The notes under the pieces: model-generated
Told to the model about the DNA's origin: nothing
Databases searched by the model: none
The model's input: the letters and a program-made list of their open reading frames with translations, nothing else
In this document: positions 27,132 through 35,450 of the stretch, piece after piece
Position numbering within the stretch: the first letter of the stretch is position 1
How the letters are laid out: every line of letters starts with the position of its first letter
From: a marine actinobacterium MedAcidi-G3
GTDB taxonomy: Bacteria > Actinomycetota > Acidimicrobiia > Acidimicrobiales > Poriferisodalaceae
Length of the DNA: 64,000 nt
Reading direction: 5' to 3'
NCBI GenBank assembly: GCA_000817105.1
Contig: JUEP01000002.1
Coordinates: forward strand, 62,001 to 126,000
Translations under genes and position numbers: made by a program

Positions 27132-27719
27132 TTAGAGATGCTCTAAGAAAAACTTATGAAGGCGCAAGTCATCCGTTAATTCGGGATGGAAGCTGGTAGC
27201 TAGCACGTTGCCTTGCCGGCAAAAAACGGGTACTTCTTCTCCAGAATCTAATTTAACGCTGGAAAGTACCTCTACTGACGGTTCAAGTATGAGTGCTCCA
27301 GGTGCTCTAATAAAAACTCCTGGAAAGGGCTCTGCCAGATTTTTTATATCCAAATTTGTTTCGAAGCTTGCTATCTGCCGACCAAAGGCATTTCGACGAA
27401 CGGCAATGCCAATTTTGGCGAAGCACTTCTGATCAGGTCGACCGTCTAACACTTCTTTTGCAAGAAGAATCATGCCCGCACAAGTTCCTAAAGCCGGTAG
27501 CCCGTTGGTTAATAGCTCTGCCAGGGGCTCAAAGGTACCGCTCGACTCGAGGAGCATCGAAATTGTTGTCGACTCGCCACCGGGAATCACTATTGCGTCA
27601 AGGCCGAGAAGATCCTCTGGCAGTCGGACCTGACAGACGGTTGCTCCCAGCTTTTCTAAGGCAGCAGTGTGTTCTCTGAAGGCACCTTGAAGCGCTAATA
27701 CGCCGATTGTCGGTGCCAA
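27132..27719 (-). CDS. pdxT: Pyridoxal 5'-phosphate synthase glutaminase subunit PdxT
   Basis: Glutaminase that feeds ammonia to PdxS in the ribose-5-phosphate-dependent vitamin B6 pathway. The class I triad is visible: Cys in GTCAGM, His and Glu in FHPELT. GVLALQGAFREH at the N-terminus and IPGGESTTI are family marks. The apparent start is a TTG at 27719, nine bases after the pdxS stop; a weak AAGAAAA precedes it. Length 195. Very secure. Confidence 0.96.
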   Translation of the reverse strand: MAPTIGVLALQGAFREHTAALEKLGATVCQVRLPEDLLGLDAIVIPGGESTTISMLLESSGTFEPLAELLTNGLPALGTCAGMILLAKEVLDGRPDQKCFAKIGIAVRRNAFGRQIASFETNLDIKNLAEPFPGVFIRAPGALILEPSVEVLSSVKLDSGEEVPVFCRQGNVLATSFHPELTDDLRLHKFFLEHL

Positions 27720-27728
27720 TTTATTTTC

Positions 27729-28631
27729 TTACCAGCCGCGTTCGGCGAGCTTGGTCTCAAGTTCACCTATTTCAAGTCCCGGCATAGCATCTCCTAGTCC
27801 TCGACTTGCCTTAGCAACCATTGCTGGGTCCCGAAAGTGGGTCGTCGCCTCGACAATGGCCTTTGCCCTGGGAGCGGGGTCTTCACTTTTGAAAATCCCT
27901 GAGCCAACGAATACTGCTTCTGCTCCTAATTGCATCACCAGCGACGCGTCAGCAGGAGTAGCGATGCCTCCGGCACAGAACATCGGCACAGGCAGACACC
28001 CAGTCTCTGCAACCTCTTGCACCAGTCCCAACGGAGCTTGCAGTTGTTTCGCCCAGTCAAATAGTTCAGCTTGGTCAGCTTGGGTGATCTTGCGGATATC
28101 GCCTAATATCGACCTCAAGTGACGCACGGCCTCAACGATGTTGCCTGTTCCAGCTTCTCCTTTTGAGCGAATCATGCAAGCGCCTTCGGAAATTCGTCTG
28201 AGAGCCTCTCCAAGATTTGTCGCCCCGCAAACAAAGGGAACGGTGAACGACCATTTATCAATGTGATGAGCTTCATCGGCAGGCGTTAAGACCTCGGATT
28301 CATCTACGTAGTCGACCCCTAGTGATTGAAGAATTTGAGCTTCTGCAAAGTGTCCAATTCGCGCTTTAGCCATCACGGGAATCGTCACTACTTCTTGTAT
28401 GCCTTCGACCATGGCGGGGTCACTCATGCGTGCAACTCCCCCATCACGTCGAATATCTGCGGGTACGCGTTCTAGAGCCATTACAGCGACCGCACCGGCG
28501 TCTTCCGCAATTTTCGCTTCGGCAGGGGTGACCACGTCCATAATGACGCCGCCACGAAGCATGTCGGCTAATCCGCGCTTAACCCGAACCGTGCCGACTT
28601 GTGATTCTGATCCGTTCGTACCATCTGCCAT
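27729..28631 (-). CDS. pdxS: Pyridoxal 5'-phosphate synthase lyase subunit PdxS
   Basis: Builds PLP from ribose 5-phosphate, glyceraldehyde 3-phosphate and ammonia as a dodecameric TIM barrel. Both catalytic lysines are evident: [10 protein letters not shown] and [12 protein letters not shown]. The [28 protein letters not shown] region is near-invariant across bacteria. 300 residues. The pdxS-pdxT pair lies between the DUF3048 lipoprotein and yebC, as in mycobacteria. Very secure. Confidence 0.97.
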   Translation of the reverse strand: MADGTNGSESQVGTVRVKRGLADMLRGGVIMDVVTPAEAKIAEDAGAVAVMALERVPADIRRDGGVARMSDPAMVEGIQEVVTIPVMAKARIGHFAEAQILQSLGVDYVDESEVLTPADEAHHIDKWSFTVPFVCGATNLGEALRRISEGACMIRSKGEAGTGNIVEAVRHLRSILGDIRKITQADQAELFDWAKQLQAPLGLVQEVAETGCLPVPMFCAGGIATPADASLVMQLGAEAVFVGSGIFKSEDPAPRAKAIVEATTHFRDPAMVAKASRGLGDAMPGLEIGELETKLAERGW

Positions 28632-28673
28632 ATTTCCAGTCTAAGCCCATCAGTTGCTGACGAGTCGCTTCGT

Positions 28674-29843
28674 TTAACCATCAGTAGCGATGATTGTCGC
28701 TGAGTCTCGGGGGGCCAACAAAACCCATGTAGCACCTGGGGTCATTGGAACGGCCTCGCCAGTTTCATCGACGAATTGAGTGTGCACCGTGATGTTTGGT
28801 TTGACCCAGCGCCCCTCTGTGATCTCGCCATTTTTTAATATCCAGGCCGTACCCGATCCTTCCGATAGTTGAGCTAATGGAATTCGTGCCCCATTGCCGT
28901 CAACCTCGTTCGTCAGAACGTATTTTGTGAATTGGATAACTACATTTTCGGCGGTTATCTGTTCTTCTTCACCCTCATCGGTGATTGCTAAGTGATGCTC
29001 TCCGTTCTGAAACCTTTTCCATGTCTTCTGGCTATCGGACCAACGAAATGCGACGTCGGTTAAGCCCCAGTCAATTTGGACTCCCTCAACTTTTCGACCT
29101 TCGCGAGCCTGCCGATCTTCTGGTTTTTGAAACGGCCAAAGTTGTTCAGAAAAAGGCGTTTCAACTTCGAACTGTTGAAGTAATTGAGTTGATCGCGCCC
29201 ACAAATTACTTGGAGAAGGTCTGTCACTCTTACGCCAATACTGTGCCGGGTTCTGGTACACCCCCACATCATTTATTGCGACGGTTTTCAAGAGCCTACG
29301 AAAGGCCCAATTAGAACCGCTCCATCCAAAGAAAGCTCCGTCAAATGGCATGAGTAGCGGTATGTCGCTGGAACGTCCAGAACGAATGGGTCCAACAAAT
29401 TCTGGGACCTGCGAGTGGAAAATGGCGAGGAATCTTGTTAGCCCTCCTTCAACTAATTCTTCAAATACAACGTCTGCTTCCTGCAGGCCTTCTTGCGGAT
29501 GGGCTGCAGGCGCGTTATCTACCTTTAACGCCAACCGGGGCGCAAACCACACAGACATTTCAGCGGGAGTTCCCCTGTAGGGAGAGACGACTTCATCAGT
29601 TGACAAGTCATCTGGGTCGGTTGCTGAACTCGCAGCTGAAGGAGCTTCAACAGCTTCCGGAACTTCATCATCGGGAGAGACAACTTCTCTTTCGTTAGCC
29701 GTTGCTGTTATCGGCGCAGCAGTTGTAGTGCTTGCAGCGCTACTTAACTGAGGTTGTTTTGTCGTGTAAGCATCTGGCGCATCGGCCGCACAGGCGGCAG
29801 CCACAAGTGCACAAATTACGATAACGAAGAAGCCAATTTTCAT
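28674..29843 (-). CDS. Predicted lipoprotein with DUF3048 domain
   Basis: Exported protein of unknown function. I start it at the ATG at 29843, giving 389 residues with a signal peptide MKIGFFVIVICALVAAAC; the Cys at the end suggests lipid attachment, although the -3 residue is Ala rather than Leu. An upstream frame to 29936 is the shadow of the broken gene before it. A Thr/Ala/Ser-rich linker (to ~90) precedes the DUF3048 domain, with LALKVDNAPAAHPQEGLQ, EELVEGGLTRFLAIF and GPIRSGRSSDI. DUF3048 (YerB-type) is found in Gram-positive surface proteins. The start is only seven bases after the ancestral stop of the M48-like gene, so the two were one operon. Confidence 0.88.
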   Translation of the reverse strand: MKIGFFVIVICALVAAACAADAPDAYTTKQPQLSSAASTTTAAPITATANEREVVSPDDEVPEAVEAPSAASSATDPDDLSTDEVVSPYRGTPAEMSVWFAPRLALKVDNAPAAHPQEGLQEADVVFEELVEGGLTRFLAIFHSQVPEFVGPIRSGRSSDIPLLMPFDGAFFGWSGSNWAFRRLLKTVAINDVGVYQNPAQYWRKSDRPSPSNLWARSTQLLQQFEVETPFSEQLWPFQKPEDRQAREGRKVEGVQIDWGLTDVAFRWSDSQKTWKRFQNGEHHLAITDEGEEEQITAENVVIQFTKYVLTNEVDGNGARIPLAQLSEGSGTAWILKNGEITEGRWVKPNITVHTQFVDETGEAVPMTPGATWVLLAPRDSATIIATDG

Positions 29844-29850
29844 TGCTAAG

Positions 29851-30692
29851 TCACATCTCGCGAAGCACCGTCGCCCGAGCTTCGACAGAAGGCCTATTCG
29901 TTTCGGGCTTCGAAGGGAACAGCCAGAGTGAGTCAAGACTCGGGCTGGTTTCCGAAATTAAGGTCCCATTGTCAGCCATTTCGATTGCTTCAACCATGCC
30001 CGGTGGATATCGGGTTATACCCGTTCCCGCAGCATCTCCTGAGAAGTCCTGGCTTGGGTCTACAAGGTTATACCCGTTCCCGCAGCATCTCCTGAGAAGT
30101 CCTGGCTTGGGTCTACAAGTAGCCCTGTTTTTTGTTTCAGTTTTGGTGACATAAGCGCAAATGGCCGAATTCGAAACGGCGATGGGCCAATCTCGAGCCC
30201 GAAAGTTGATACGGCTACGGTTACCAAAGCGGTCCTATGGCTCACTATCTGATAAATCCGGTTGGCCAGAACCGCTTCTAATTCGATCCGGGTGGCTGCT
30301 TCCAAGAGTCCCGTAGTAATAATCAAAGTTGATTCGTTTACCGATCGACCAAGGGCTGCAATGTTGCGGCCCTTTGTTGGAAGAATATGAATTTGGGGCG
30401 GCGAGATCCCCGTTGACAGACAGAGAGCTTCCAACAAGTTAGTGATGCGGGGGTGGTCCCCTTCAGCCAATCGACCCCCTGGCAAACTATTCAGAATACG
30501 TCGTTCGGTTGTCGCGCTAACCCAAAGCAGTAACAGCAGGGCTAGCAATCCAACCAAGAGAGCGATCTCTTTGGGGGCTGAGGCAGCCATTAAAAGCAGC
30601 GACAGGATTACTGACAGAATAAGTGCACACAGTACGAACAAGGCCGTGACGGAACCTACTTTTTGTCGGTTTTCTTCGCTCACTTCGTTCAT
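29851..30692 (-). pseudogene. M48/HtpX-like membrane pseudo-peptidase, frameshifted by a 53-bp duplication
   Basis: The intact part (30060-30692, 210 residues) has two adjacent transmembrane helices (about 15-36 and 42-60) and the N-terminal half of an HtpX-like domain. Where the family has the zinc motif HExxH after LEAVLA, this protein reads NRIYQ (residues 144-148), so all three catalytic residues are gone. A perfect 53-bp tandem repeat then shifts the frame and ends it at a TAG (30060). Dropping one copy restores 262 codons to a TGA at 29851-29853. The regained tail contains ITRYPPGMVEAIEMA and LWLFP, exactly the M48 family C-terminus. So the ancestor was a full-length inactive peptidase homologue. 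A sequencing or assembly error is possible. Confidence 0.88.
30013..30118. repeat. Perfect 53-bp tandem duplication
   Basis: Copy one is 30013-30065 and copy two 30066-30118; every base is identical. It starts with GGTTATACCCGTTCC and ends GGGTCTACAA. The unit length, 53, is not divisible by three, so it changes reading frame in the gene it lies in. No other tandem repeat of this size was noticed in the window. Confidence 0.97.
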
Positions 30693-30768
30693 GAATATTT
30701 CGTGTCTCCAGTAGTTTCCAGCAAGTCTGTGTCGCAGTGTACGACCCTGGACAGCTAGCGCTCTGCAC

Positions 30769-31932
30769 CTATGGCAGAGTCTGGGCAGCTTTACCTCGGA
30801 GTTTAAAAGGCAAACCCATTCGACTTAGCTCTCCGCGCCAGCCGCCCCGATCAGGATCTTGTCGTTCGACCTCAATGGCTTGTTCGTAAAGGTCAACGTA
30901 AATTCCTGCGAGTCGGTCCATTGAAAACTCTAACGCTCGCTTGCGACCGGCCTGAGAAAGCCGACTAGCTAATTCTTTATCTTCGATAACCTCTAACAAC
31001 GCGTTGGCTAAAGCGACCGGGTCGCCGGGTGGAACAAGGTGCGCCTCGTCGCCTGTGGATGCGACGTTCCGGTAACCAGGCAAGTCACTGGCGACTACCG
31101 GTGTTCCAGCCGCCATTGCTTCGAGTAAGACGATCCCAAAGCTTTCACCTCTCAACGAGGGAACACAAAGTGCATCAGCACCTTTTATCCGTTGCACTTT
31201 CTCTTCTTCGCCTACGGGTCCAAGCCAGTGGACTCGTTGGTCAGCTTCATACTTCTTGCGCAGCTCCCCGGTTTGAGGGCCATCTGACATAACCCAGAGC
31301 GTGACATTCTGAGGCAACGAAGTCATGGCAGCTAGCAGGACATCTAGTCCTTTGCGCGGTTCATGTCGGCCGACGTATGCGATGGTCGGTCCATCACACT
31401 TTGCTGCCGCCGAATTAATGAAATTGTCTACTTCGATTCCGTTGAAGACGACTTCGTAGTCTCCCCCAAGGGCTTCATGAGCCATGTCTCGTGCATCTTG
31501 GGAAACGGCCGCACGAATATTCATTCGCGTGGCTAACCATCTAACTCCTGGTGTTAGATAGGCCTTACTGCCGCCAGCCGCATGCCACGTACCTACTATC
31601 GGAGCACTCCTCAAGAACAGCGCAGTTTGGGAAGGACCCGGGCATATGGGTTCGTGGATGTGGATCACGTCAAAATCTTCATCGCGAAAGGCCCTTATTG
31701 TTCTGAGCGTGCAAGCCAAATCTGGGGCAATTGGTGCGATCGAGCCGTTTGCGAACGTCGGAATACTGGCACCCAACGGTGTCACTCCTGTCTCGGGCGG
31801 AGCTCCATCACAGGGGCCCAAAACCCGCACCTTATGACCAAGCCTATTCAAGGCTCTTGAAAGCGCGAGAACCTGGCTCTGGACACCTCCAGGGCTGCTA
31901 AGGCTGTAGGGCGAGATAATTCCGATTCTCAC
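30769..31932 (-). CDS. pimA: Phosphatidylinositol alpha-mannosyltransferase PimA-like (GT4)
   Basis: GT-B fold retaining glycosyltransferase. In mycobacteria PimA moves mannose from GDP-mannose to phosphatidyl-myo-inositol on the inner membrane face. The N-terminus MRIGIISPYSLSSPGGVQSQV has the family's GGVQ loop; the C-terminal domain shows AYVGRHEPRKGLDVLL, SLRGESFGIVLLEAMAAGTPVVAS with the E-x7-E motif, and DLPGYRNV. 387 residues. Its neighbours, an LpxL-like acyltransferase and a CDP-alcohol transferase upstream, reproduce the mycobacterial PIM operon, which strengthens the specific assignment over a generic GT4. Confidence 0.9.
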   Translation of the reverse strand: MRIGIISPYSLSSPGGVQSQVLALSRALNRLGHKVRVLGPCDGAPPETGVTPLGASIPTFANGSIAPIAPDLACTLRTIRAFRDEDFDVIHIHEPICPGPSQTALFLRSAPIVGTWHAAGGSKAYLTPGVRWLATRMNIRAAVSQDARDMAHEALGGDYEVVFNGIEVDNFINSAAAKCDGPTIAYVGRHEPRKGLDVLLAAMTSLPQNVTLWVMSDGPQTGELRKKYEADQRVHWLGPVGEEEKVQRIKGADALCVPSLRGESFGIVLLEAMAAGTPVVASDLPGYRNVASTGDEAHLVPPGDPVALANALLEVIEDKELASRLSQAGRKRALEFSMDRLAGIYVDLYEQAIEVERQDPDRGGWRGELSRMGLPFKLRGKAAQTLP

Positions 31933-31992
31933 ATCAGATAACGCTAGGTGATGATTTGGTCACTCCACAGCGCAATTTGAAACCATTCAGGT

Positions 31993-32880
31993 TTAGATCG
32001 CAATATCGCTTGGCCAATTGGGTTGAAAGAGATGCCACTGTTCCGGGTCCCTGCGGATCAAGAATTCCAATTCTTCGGCAAGTCGACTTGTAACTCGGGT
32101 TACGTCTTCTTTGACCGTGCCAGTTCGGACCACATCAATCGGCGGCCTCACTAGACCAAGATGATTGCCTTTCGGCCCAAAATAAACGGCAGTAGGCAAC
32201 AATGCAGCCCCTGTCCGCAATGCCATAAGAGCAGGGCCACCAGGAAGAGTGGTGCATTCGTCGAAGAAAGTAACTTCGATTCCGCCCCCTGCGATATCTC
32301 GATCACAGAGTAAGCAAACTATTTCGTTATTTTTTAAAGCGGTCACTATTTCGGTTCCAGCTGAAGGCCCAAGGGGCACTACATTCATGCCAAGTTTTGA
32401 GCGAAAACTAGCGAACCAATTGAATAACTCTGGAGGTTCGATTGGTTCAACAACGACCGTTATTGGCAAGCTATTTACGCTGGCCATCCAGAATCCTGCC
32501 CATTCCCAACCTCCTAAGTGTGGCAAGGCAAGAATCACTCCATTGCCACGACCCAAGGCTTCTTCAACATAACGATAATCTGGGACCTCTATACCTTCAG
32601 CGAGCTGCTTACCACTGCGTGTCGGAAGTCGAAAAGATTCAATCCAATACCGCGCATAGGAGGCAAATGCTTTTCTGGTTGCGACCTTAACTTCCTTATT
32701 ATCGCTATCTGCCCGTAATGCCCGTCTCATATGTCGCTTAACCATTGAACGTTTACTTCGCAGGGCCCAACTCAGTGGGAATGAAGCAATCTGAGGCAAA
32801 GCCCTGGCAATAGGGCTTGGCAAAGCACGAGCGGTCATCGCCCCGAGTCGATAGAGCGCTGTCGCGCTCTGCCCCTTCAA
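31993..32880 (-). CDS. Phosphatidylinositol mannoside acyltransferase (LpxL/HtrB family)
   Basis: Peripheral membrane acyltransferase predicted to move a fatty acyl chain to the mannose of PIM1/PIM2, like mycobacterial PatA. The H-x4-E catalytic motif is present in LPHLGGWEWAGF; the CLLCDRDIAGGGIEVTFF segment and the later PGGPALMALRTGAALLP are typical of the LpxL/HtrB superfamily. 295 residues. It lies two bases after pgsA and 60 bases before pimA. No lipid A genes are around, so a PIM role is favoured over lipid A. Family secure; substrate inferred from context. Confidence 0.9.
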   Translation of the reverse strand: MKGQSATALYRLGAMTARALPSPIARALPQIASFPLSWALRSKRSMVKRHMRRALRADSDNKEVKVATRKAFASYARYWIESFRLPTRSGKQLAEGIEVPDYRYVEEALGRGNGVILALPHLGGWEWAGFWMASVNSLPITVVVEPIEPPELFNWFASFRSKLGMNVVPLGPSAGTEIVTALKNNEIVCLLCDRDIAGGGIEVTFFDECTTLPGGPALMALRTGAALLPTAVYFGPKGNHLGLVRPPIDVVRTGTVKEDVTRVTSRLAEELEFLIRRDPEQWHLFQPNWPSDIAI

Positions 32881-32882
32881 TG

Positions 32883-33491
32883 TCAGCTCTTACTGTTTGA
32901 ACTGGAGATGTCGACAGTTGCTTGTCGCCAGACCTTGACGAACCGTTGTGCAGCGGTGAACGCTGTGAGAACAAGCATGAACCACAGCACCGGAACCAAT
33001 AGGGCCTCAAAACAGAGGCCGAAGCCGAGAACAACCATGCGTTCTGCGCGCTCCATCAGACCCCCCTTTGCGTCGTAACCCAATAGTTCCGCCTTGGCTC
33101 TTTCGTAGCTAATCAACGAAGACACACCAAGTAAGGCCATCGGGAGAAGCATGATGGTTCCGCCTTCGCTCTCAGCCAGGTGCCATGCGATACCACAGAG
33201 GAGGAGGCCATCAGTAACACGATCAGCCGTTGAATCAAAGAAAGCACCCCTCTTCGACGAGGTACCAGCGGCCACCGCTACGGCACCATCTAAAAGGTCT
33301 GGGACAGCGGTCAAAATCAAGAAAGCAAGACCCAACTGCAGTTGACCTTTACCAACTAGCACGCAGGCCGCTACCGACATGATGAGGCCAATGCAGGTCA
33401 GCAAGTTCGCACTAACCCCTAGCCGAACAAGCACACGTCCTACTGGACGAACGACGCTGTCAACACCATTGCGAAAGTTTCCATCAAACAT
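32883..33491 (-). CDS. pgsA: CDP-alcohol phosphatidyltransferase, likely phosphatidylinositol phosphate synthase
   Basis: Integral membrane enzyme; in actinobacteria the PIM-operon copy condenses CDP-diacylglycerol with inositol 1-phosphate. About six hydrophobic helices. The signature is D-x2-D-G-x2-A-R-x8-G-x3-D-x3-D: here Asp65, Asp68, Gly69, Gly82, Asp86 and Asp90 all fit, but the Arg position is Val73 (DLLDGAVAVAAG). The spacing is otherwise exact. The start overlaps the preceding gene by one base. Operon context with acyltransferase and pimA supports the inositol substrate; a glycerol-phosphate enzyme cannot be excluded. Confidence 0.87.
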   Translation of the reverse strand: MFDGNFRNGVDSVVRPVGRVLVRLGVSANLLTCIGLIMSVAACVLVGKGQLQLGLAFLILTAVPDLLDGAVAVAAGTSSKRGAFFDSTADRVTDGLLLCGIAWHLAESEGGTIMLLPMALLGVSSLISYERAKAELLGYDAKGGLMERAERMVVLGFGLCFEALLVPVLWFMLVLTAFTAAQRFVKVWRQATVDISSSNSKS

Positions 33492-34063
33492 CAGTCATTG
33501 CCCGGTGCTTCGCGATCTGGACTCGATGTTTCAATCCAATCTTCTGGATTCTCTTCGACGTAAAAATCTACGATGGTGCCGTCGATCGCATCAACTAGCA
33601 CTAGGCCTCTATTCACCGGTGGGTCCTCCGCTGAGTAGACCAACATTTTCCAAGTTGGTCTGCTCATTAGACCTCTCCATCCAAGCTGAGCACTGGCGTG
33701 CCCGACAGGAAACCCCACTGCTCTGTTTGCCGCCACAAGAGCTGCGCTTTCATCGAGCCCGAAAGCCCGCCCAGACAAGAGGCTGTATATGCCGAAGAGA
33801 GCCAGGGCTCCACACCCAAAAATCAAGCCTCCATTGACCAGGACGGGTTCGCCATCAGTCAACAGACACCAGGAACCCACACTGACTGCGACAAGCAGAT
33901 ACAAACAGCCAGTGGTTTTCCTTCTTTTATTGTCGGGGAATTTGTAGGCGCCGACAAACCCTCTATCAAGATCTTCGGGAAGTTCATCGCGCACTTCTCG
34001 GTCGTCCACGATGATCACGCTACCTGCCAATGATGCTTTGGCAAGACCCTCAGTCAAATGCAT
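33491..34063 (-). CDS. Two-helix membrane protein of unknown function in the PIM operon
   Basis: I do not recognise a named family. The 190-residue protein has an acidic N-terminal region (about 1-45, with DDREVRDELPEDLDRG), two transmembrane helices near residues 52-68 and 76-97, then a soluble C-terminal domain with GLDESAALVAANRAVGFPVGHAS and VLVDAIDGTIVDFYVEENPEDW. The DAIDGTIVDFYVEENPED pattern suggests a small alpha/beta domain. It overlaps the HIT gene by 14 bases and pgsA by one base, so it is tightly embedded in the operon. A role in PIM or phospholipid synthesis is a context-based guess. The start at 34063 has no clear ribosome binding site. Confidence 0.75.
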   Translation of the reverse strand: MHLTEGLAKASLAGSVIIVDDREVRDELPEDLDRGFVGAYKFPDNKRRKTTGCLYLLVAVSVGSWCLLTDGEPVLVNGGLIFGCGALALFGIYSLLSGRAFGLDESAALVAANRAVGFPVGHASAQLGWRGLMSRPTWKMLVYSAEDPPVNRGLVLVDAIDGTIVDFYVEENPEDWIETSSPDREAPGND

Positions 34064-34559
34064 CTCTTAGACGGCTGAGAGTGGAGTCAAGGCCCTCAGG
34101 TAAAACGCGTGCCCCACCGACAGTAGTCATAAAGTTCGTGTCGCTATTCCAACGTGGCAAAACGTGTATATGAAGGTGGTCAGGGATCCCAGCTCCCGCG
34201 CCTCTTCCTAAGTTCGCTCCCATATTGATCCCATCTGGGCTGTAGGAGCGTTCAACTGCAGAAATTGATCTGGTAACCAGGTCAAAGATTTCCATTCGAG
34301 TTTCCTTGCACAGGTGCTCAAGATCAGGAACATGCTCGTAAGGCAGGACCATCACGTGGCCCGTGTTGTAAGGGTAAGCGTTCAAAATCACTGCAGCTGC
34401 TTCACCGCAGTGCACCAATTTCTCTGGTTGAGTGTGTCTTAACTCCAATACTGAACAAAGCACACACTCGCCATCAGACGCTGTCGAAATCTCGCCGGTC
34501 TCGCCGCTGACATATTCTCGTCTCCAAGTTGCCCAAATTCTGTCTAGCCCGTCCATCAA
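34050..34559 (-). CDS. HIT family nucleotide hydrolase/phosphorylase
   Basis: Histidine-triad protein. The triad HLHIHVLPRW (H-x-H-x-H) lies near residue 130 and provides the nucleophile; a CVLC pair near residue 33 probably binds zinc together with later histidines. GHVMVLPYEHVPDL and SPDGINMGANLGRGAGAGIPDH are typical of the actinobacterial HIT protein at the head of the PIM operon, whose mycobacterial member has been described as an AP4A phosphorylase. 169 residues. thrS, which usually sits just upstream, is not here. Family very secure; substrate by analogy. Confidence 0.92.
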   Translation of the reverse strand: MMDGLDRIWATWRREYVSGETGEISTASDGECVLCSVLELRHTQPEKLVHCGEAAAVILNAYPYNTGHVMVLPYEHVPDLEHLCKETRMEIFDLVTRSISAVERSYSPDGINMGANLGRGAGAGIPDHLHIHVLPRWNSDTNFMTTVGGARVLPEGLDSTLSRLRDAFD

Positions 34560-34689
34560 GACCTTCTAAATGCGCCGAAAGGTTTGTGTACTCGGCAAAT
34601 TTCGATGTCGTTGGCATGCACGATAGGAGTGCCGTCGAGTGGCTGTTGAGCTGCTTGACCTTTGATATGAAACAAGGGCAAGACGAGAC

Positions 34690-35343
34690 TCATTCCAGAC
34701 CTACCAATTTCAAAGCAACCCTCGTTTTGTAGCGCGTATTGAGTTGGAGCAGTACAGCTGTGAAAGCTTCGATAGCGGTTGCGTTAGACAGGTTCCCGCA
34801 ATCAAGCGCCCTAGTCCCTGGAATTTTTCCAACTACTTCAGCCACTAAGTCAGTGGCTTCCTTGTCGTCGCTACAAATAAGAATGTCACTATCGAGAGGC
34901 TTATCTAAGTCGCCTAGTTCTTGGGCTGGGACATGTTGAAGTGTTGCCGCAACTTTGGAATCCGGAAGTGAGGCTTGAACAGATGCTGCTACTGAACCTC
35001 GTGGCGGAATCAGCGGGACAAACTCGTCGTCGACGCGAGCCAGCGCGTTGGACATTGTGACGACAACTTTGCCTCTCACCTGGTCTTCAACGCTTCTTGC
35101 AGTAATGGCAGCAGCATCCCATGGAGTTGCAATCACTACGAATTCACACTGAGCCGCTCCTTGGTTGTCAGAAGGAGTCACAACCAACCCACGATCGGGC
35201 CACCGTTCAACAATGCTGTCAACCACTTCCATTGACCGATACTTTGACCGCGACCCTAGAACGATCTCATACCCAACATCAGCGAGACGCGCTGCCAAAG
35301 CCGATCCTGCAGGTCCAGTTCCACCAACAATGCCTATCCGCAT
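34690..35343 (-). CDS. npdG: NADPH-dependent F420 reductase-like protein
   Basis: Predicted to exchange hydride between NADP(H) and coenzyme F420. The Rossmann motif GIVGGTGPAGSALAARL begins at the N-terminus, and IVLGSRSKYRS carries the serine and arginines that recognise the NADP phosphate. VVIATPWDAA, MSNALARV and the C-terminal RALDCGNLSNATAIEAFTAVLL are typical of the NpdG family. I start at the ATG at 35343 (217 residues); an upstream extension to 35412 adds 23 residues unlike the family. It is divergent from fabI across 107 bases. Implies F420 use, consistent with actinobacteria; no F420 synthesis gene is in the window. Confidence 0.87.
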   Translation of the reverse strand: MRIGIVGGTGPAGSALAARLADVGYEIVLGSRSKYRSMEVVDSIVERWPDRGLVVTPSDNQGAAQCEFVVIATPWDAAAITARSVEDQVRGKVVVTMSNALARVDDEFVPLIPPRGSVAASVQASLPDSKVAATLQHVPAQELGDLDKPLDSDILICSDDKEATDLVAEVVGKIPGTRALDCGNLSNATAIEAFTAVLLQLNTRYKTRVALKLVGLE

Positions 35344-35450
35344 GAAGTGCCACGGTACTGTCCAGAGGAGGGATACGGTGACTTCATTCCGAGAGTTACA
35401 TAAAAGGTGCACTACAAAAGCACCGATACATCAAACGGAGGACAACCATC

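Noticed and set aside
35406-35424. Inverted repeat GGTGC/GCACC upstream of the InhA-like gene as an operator
   Set aside because: Only five base pairs around a nine-base spacer; too short to support a binding site without other copies.
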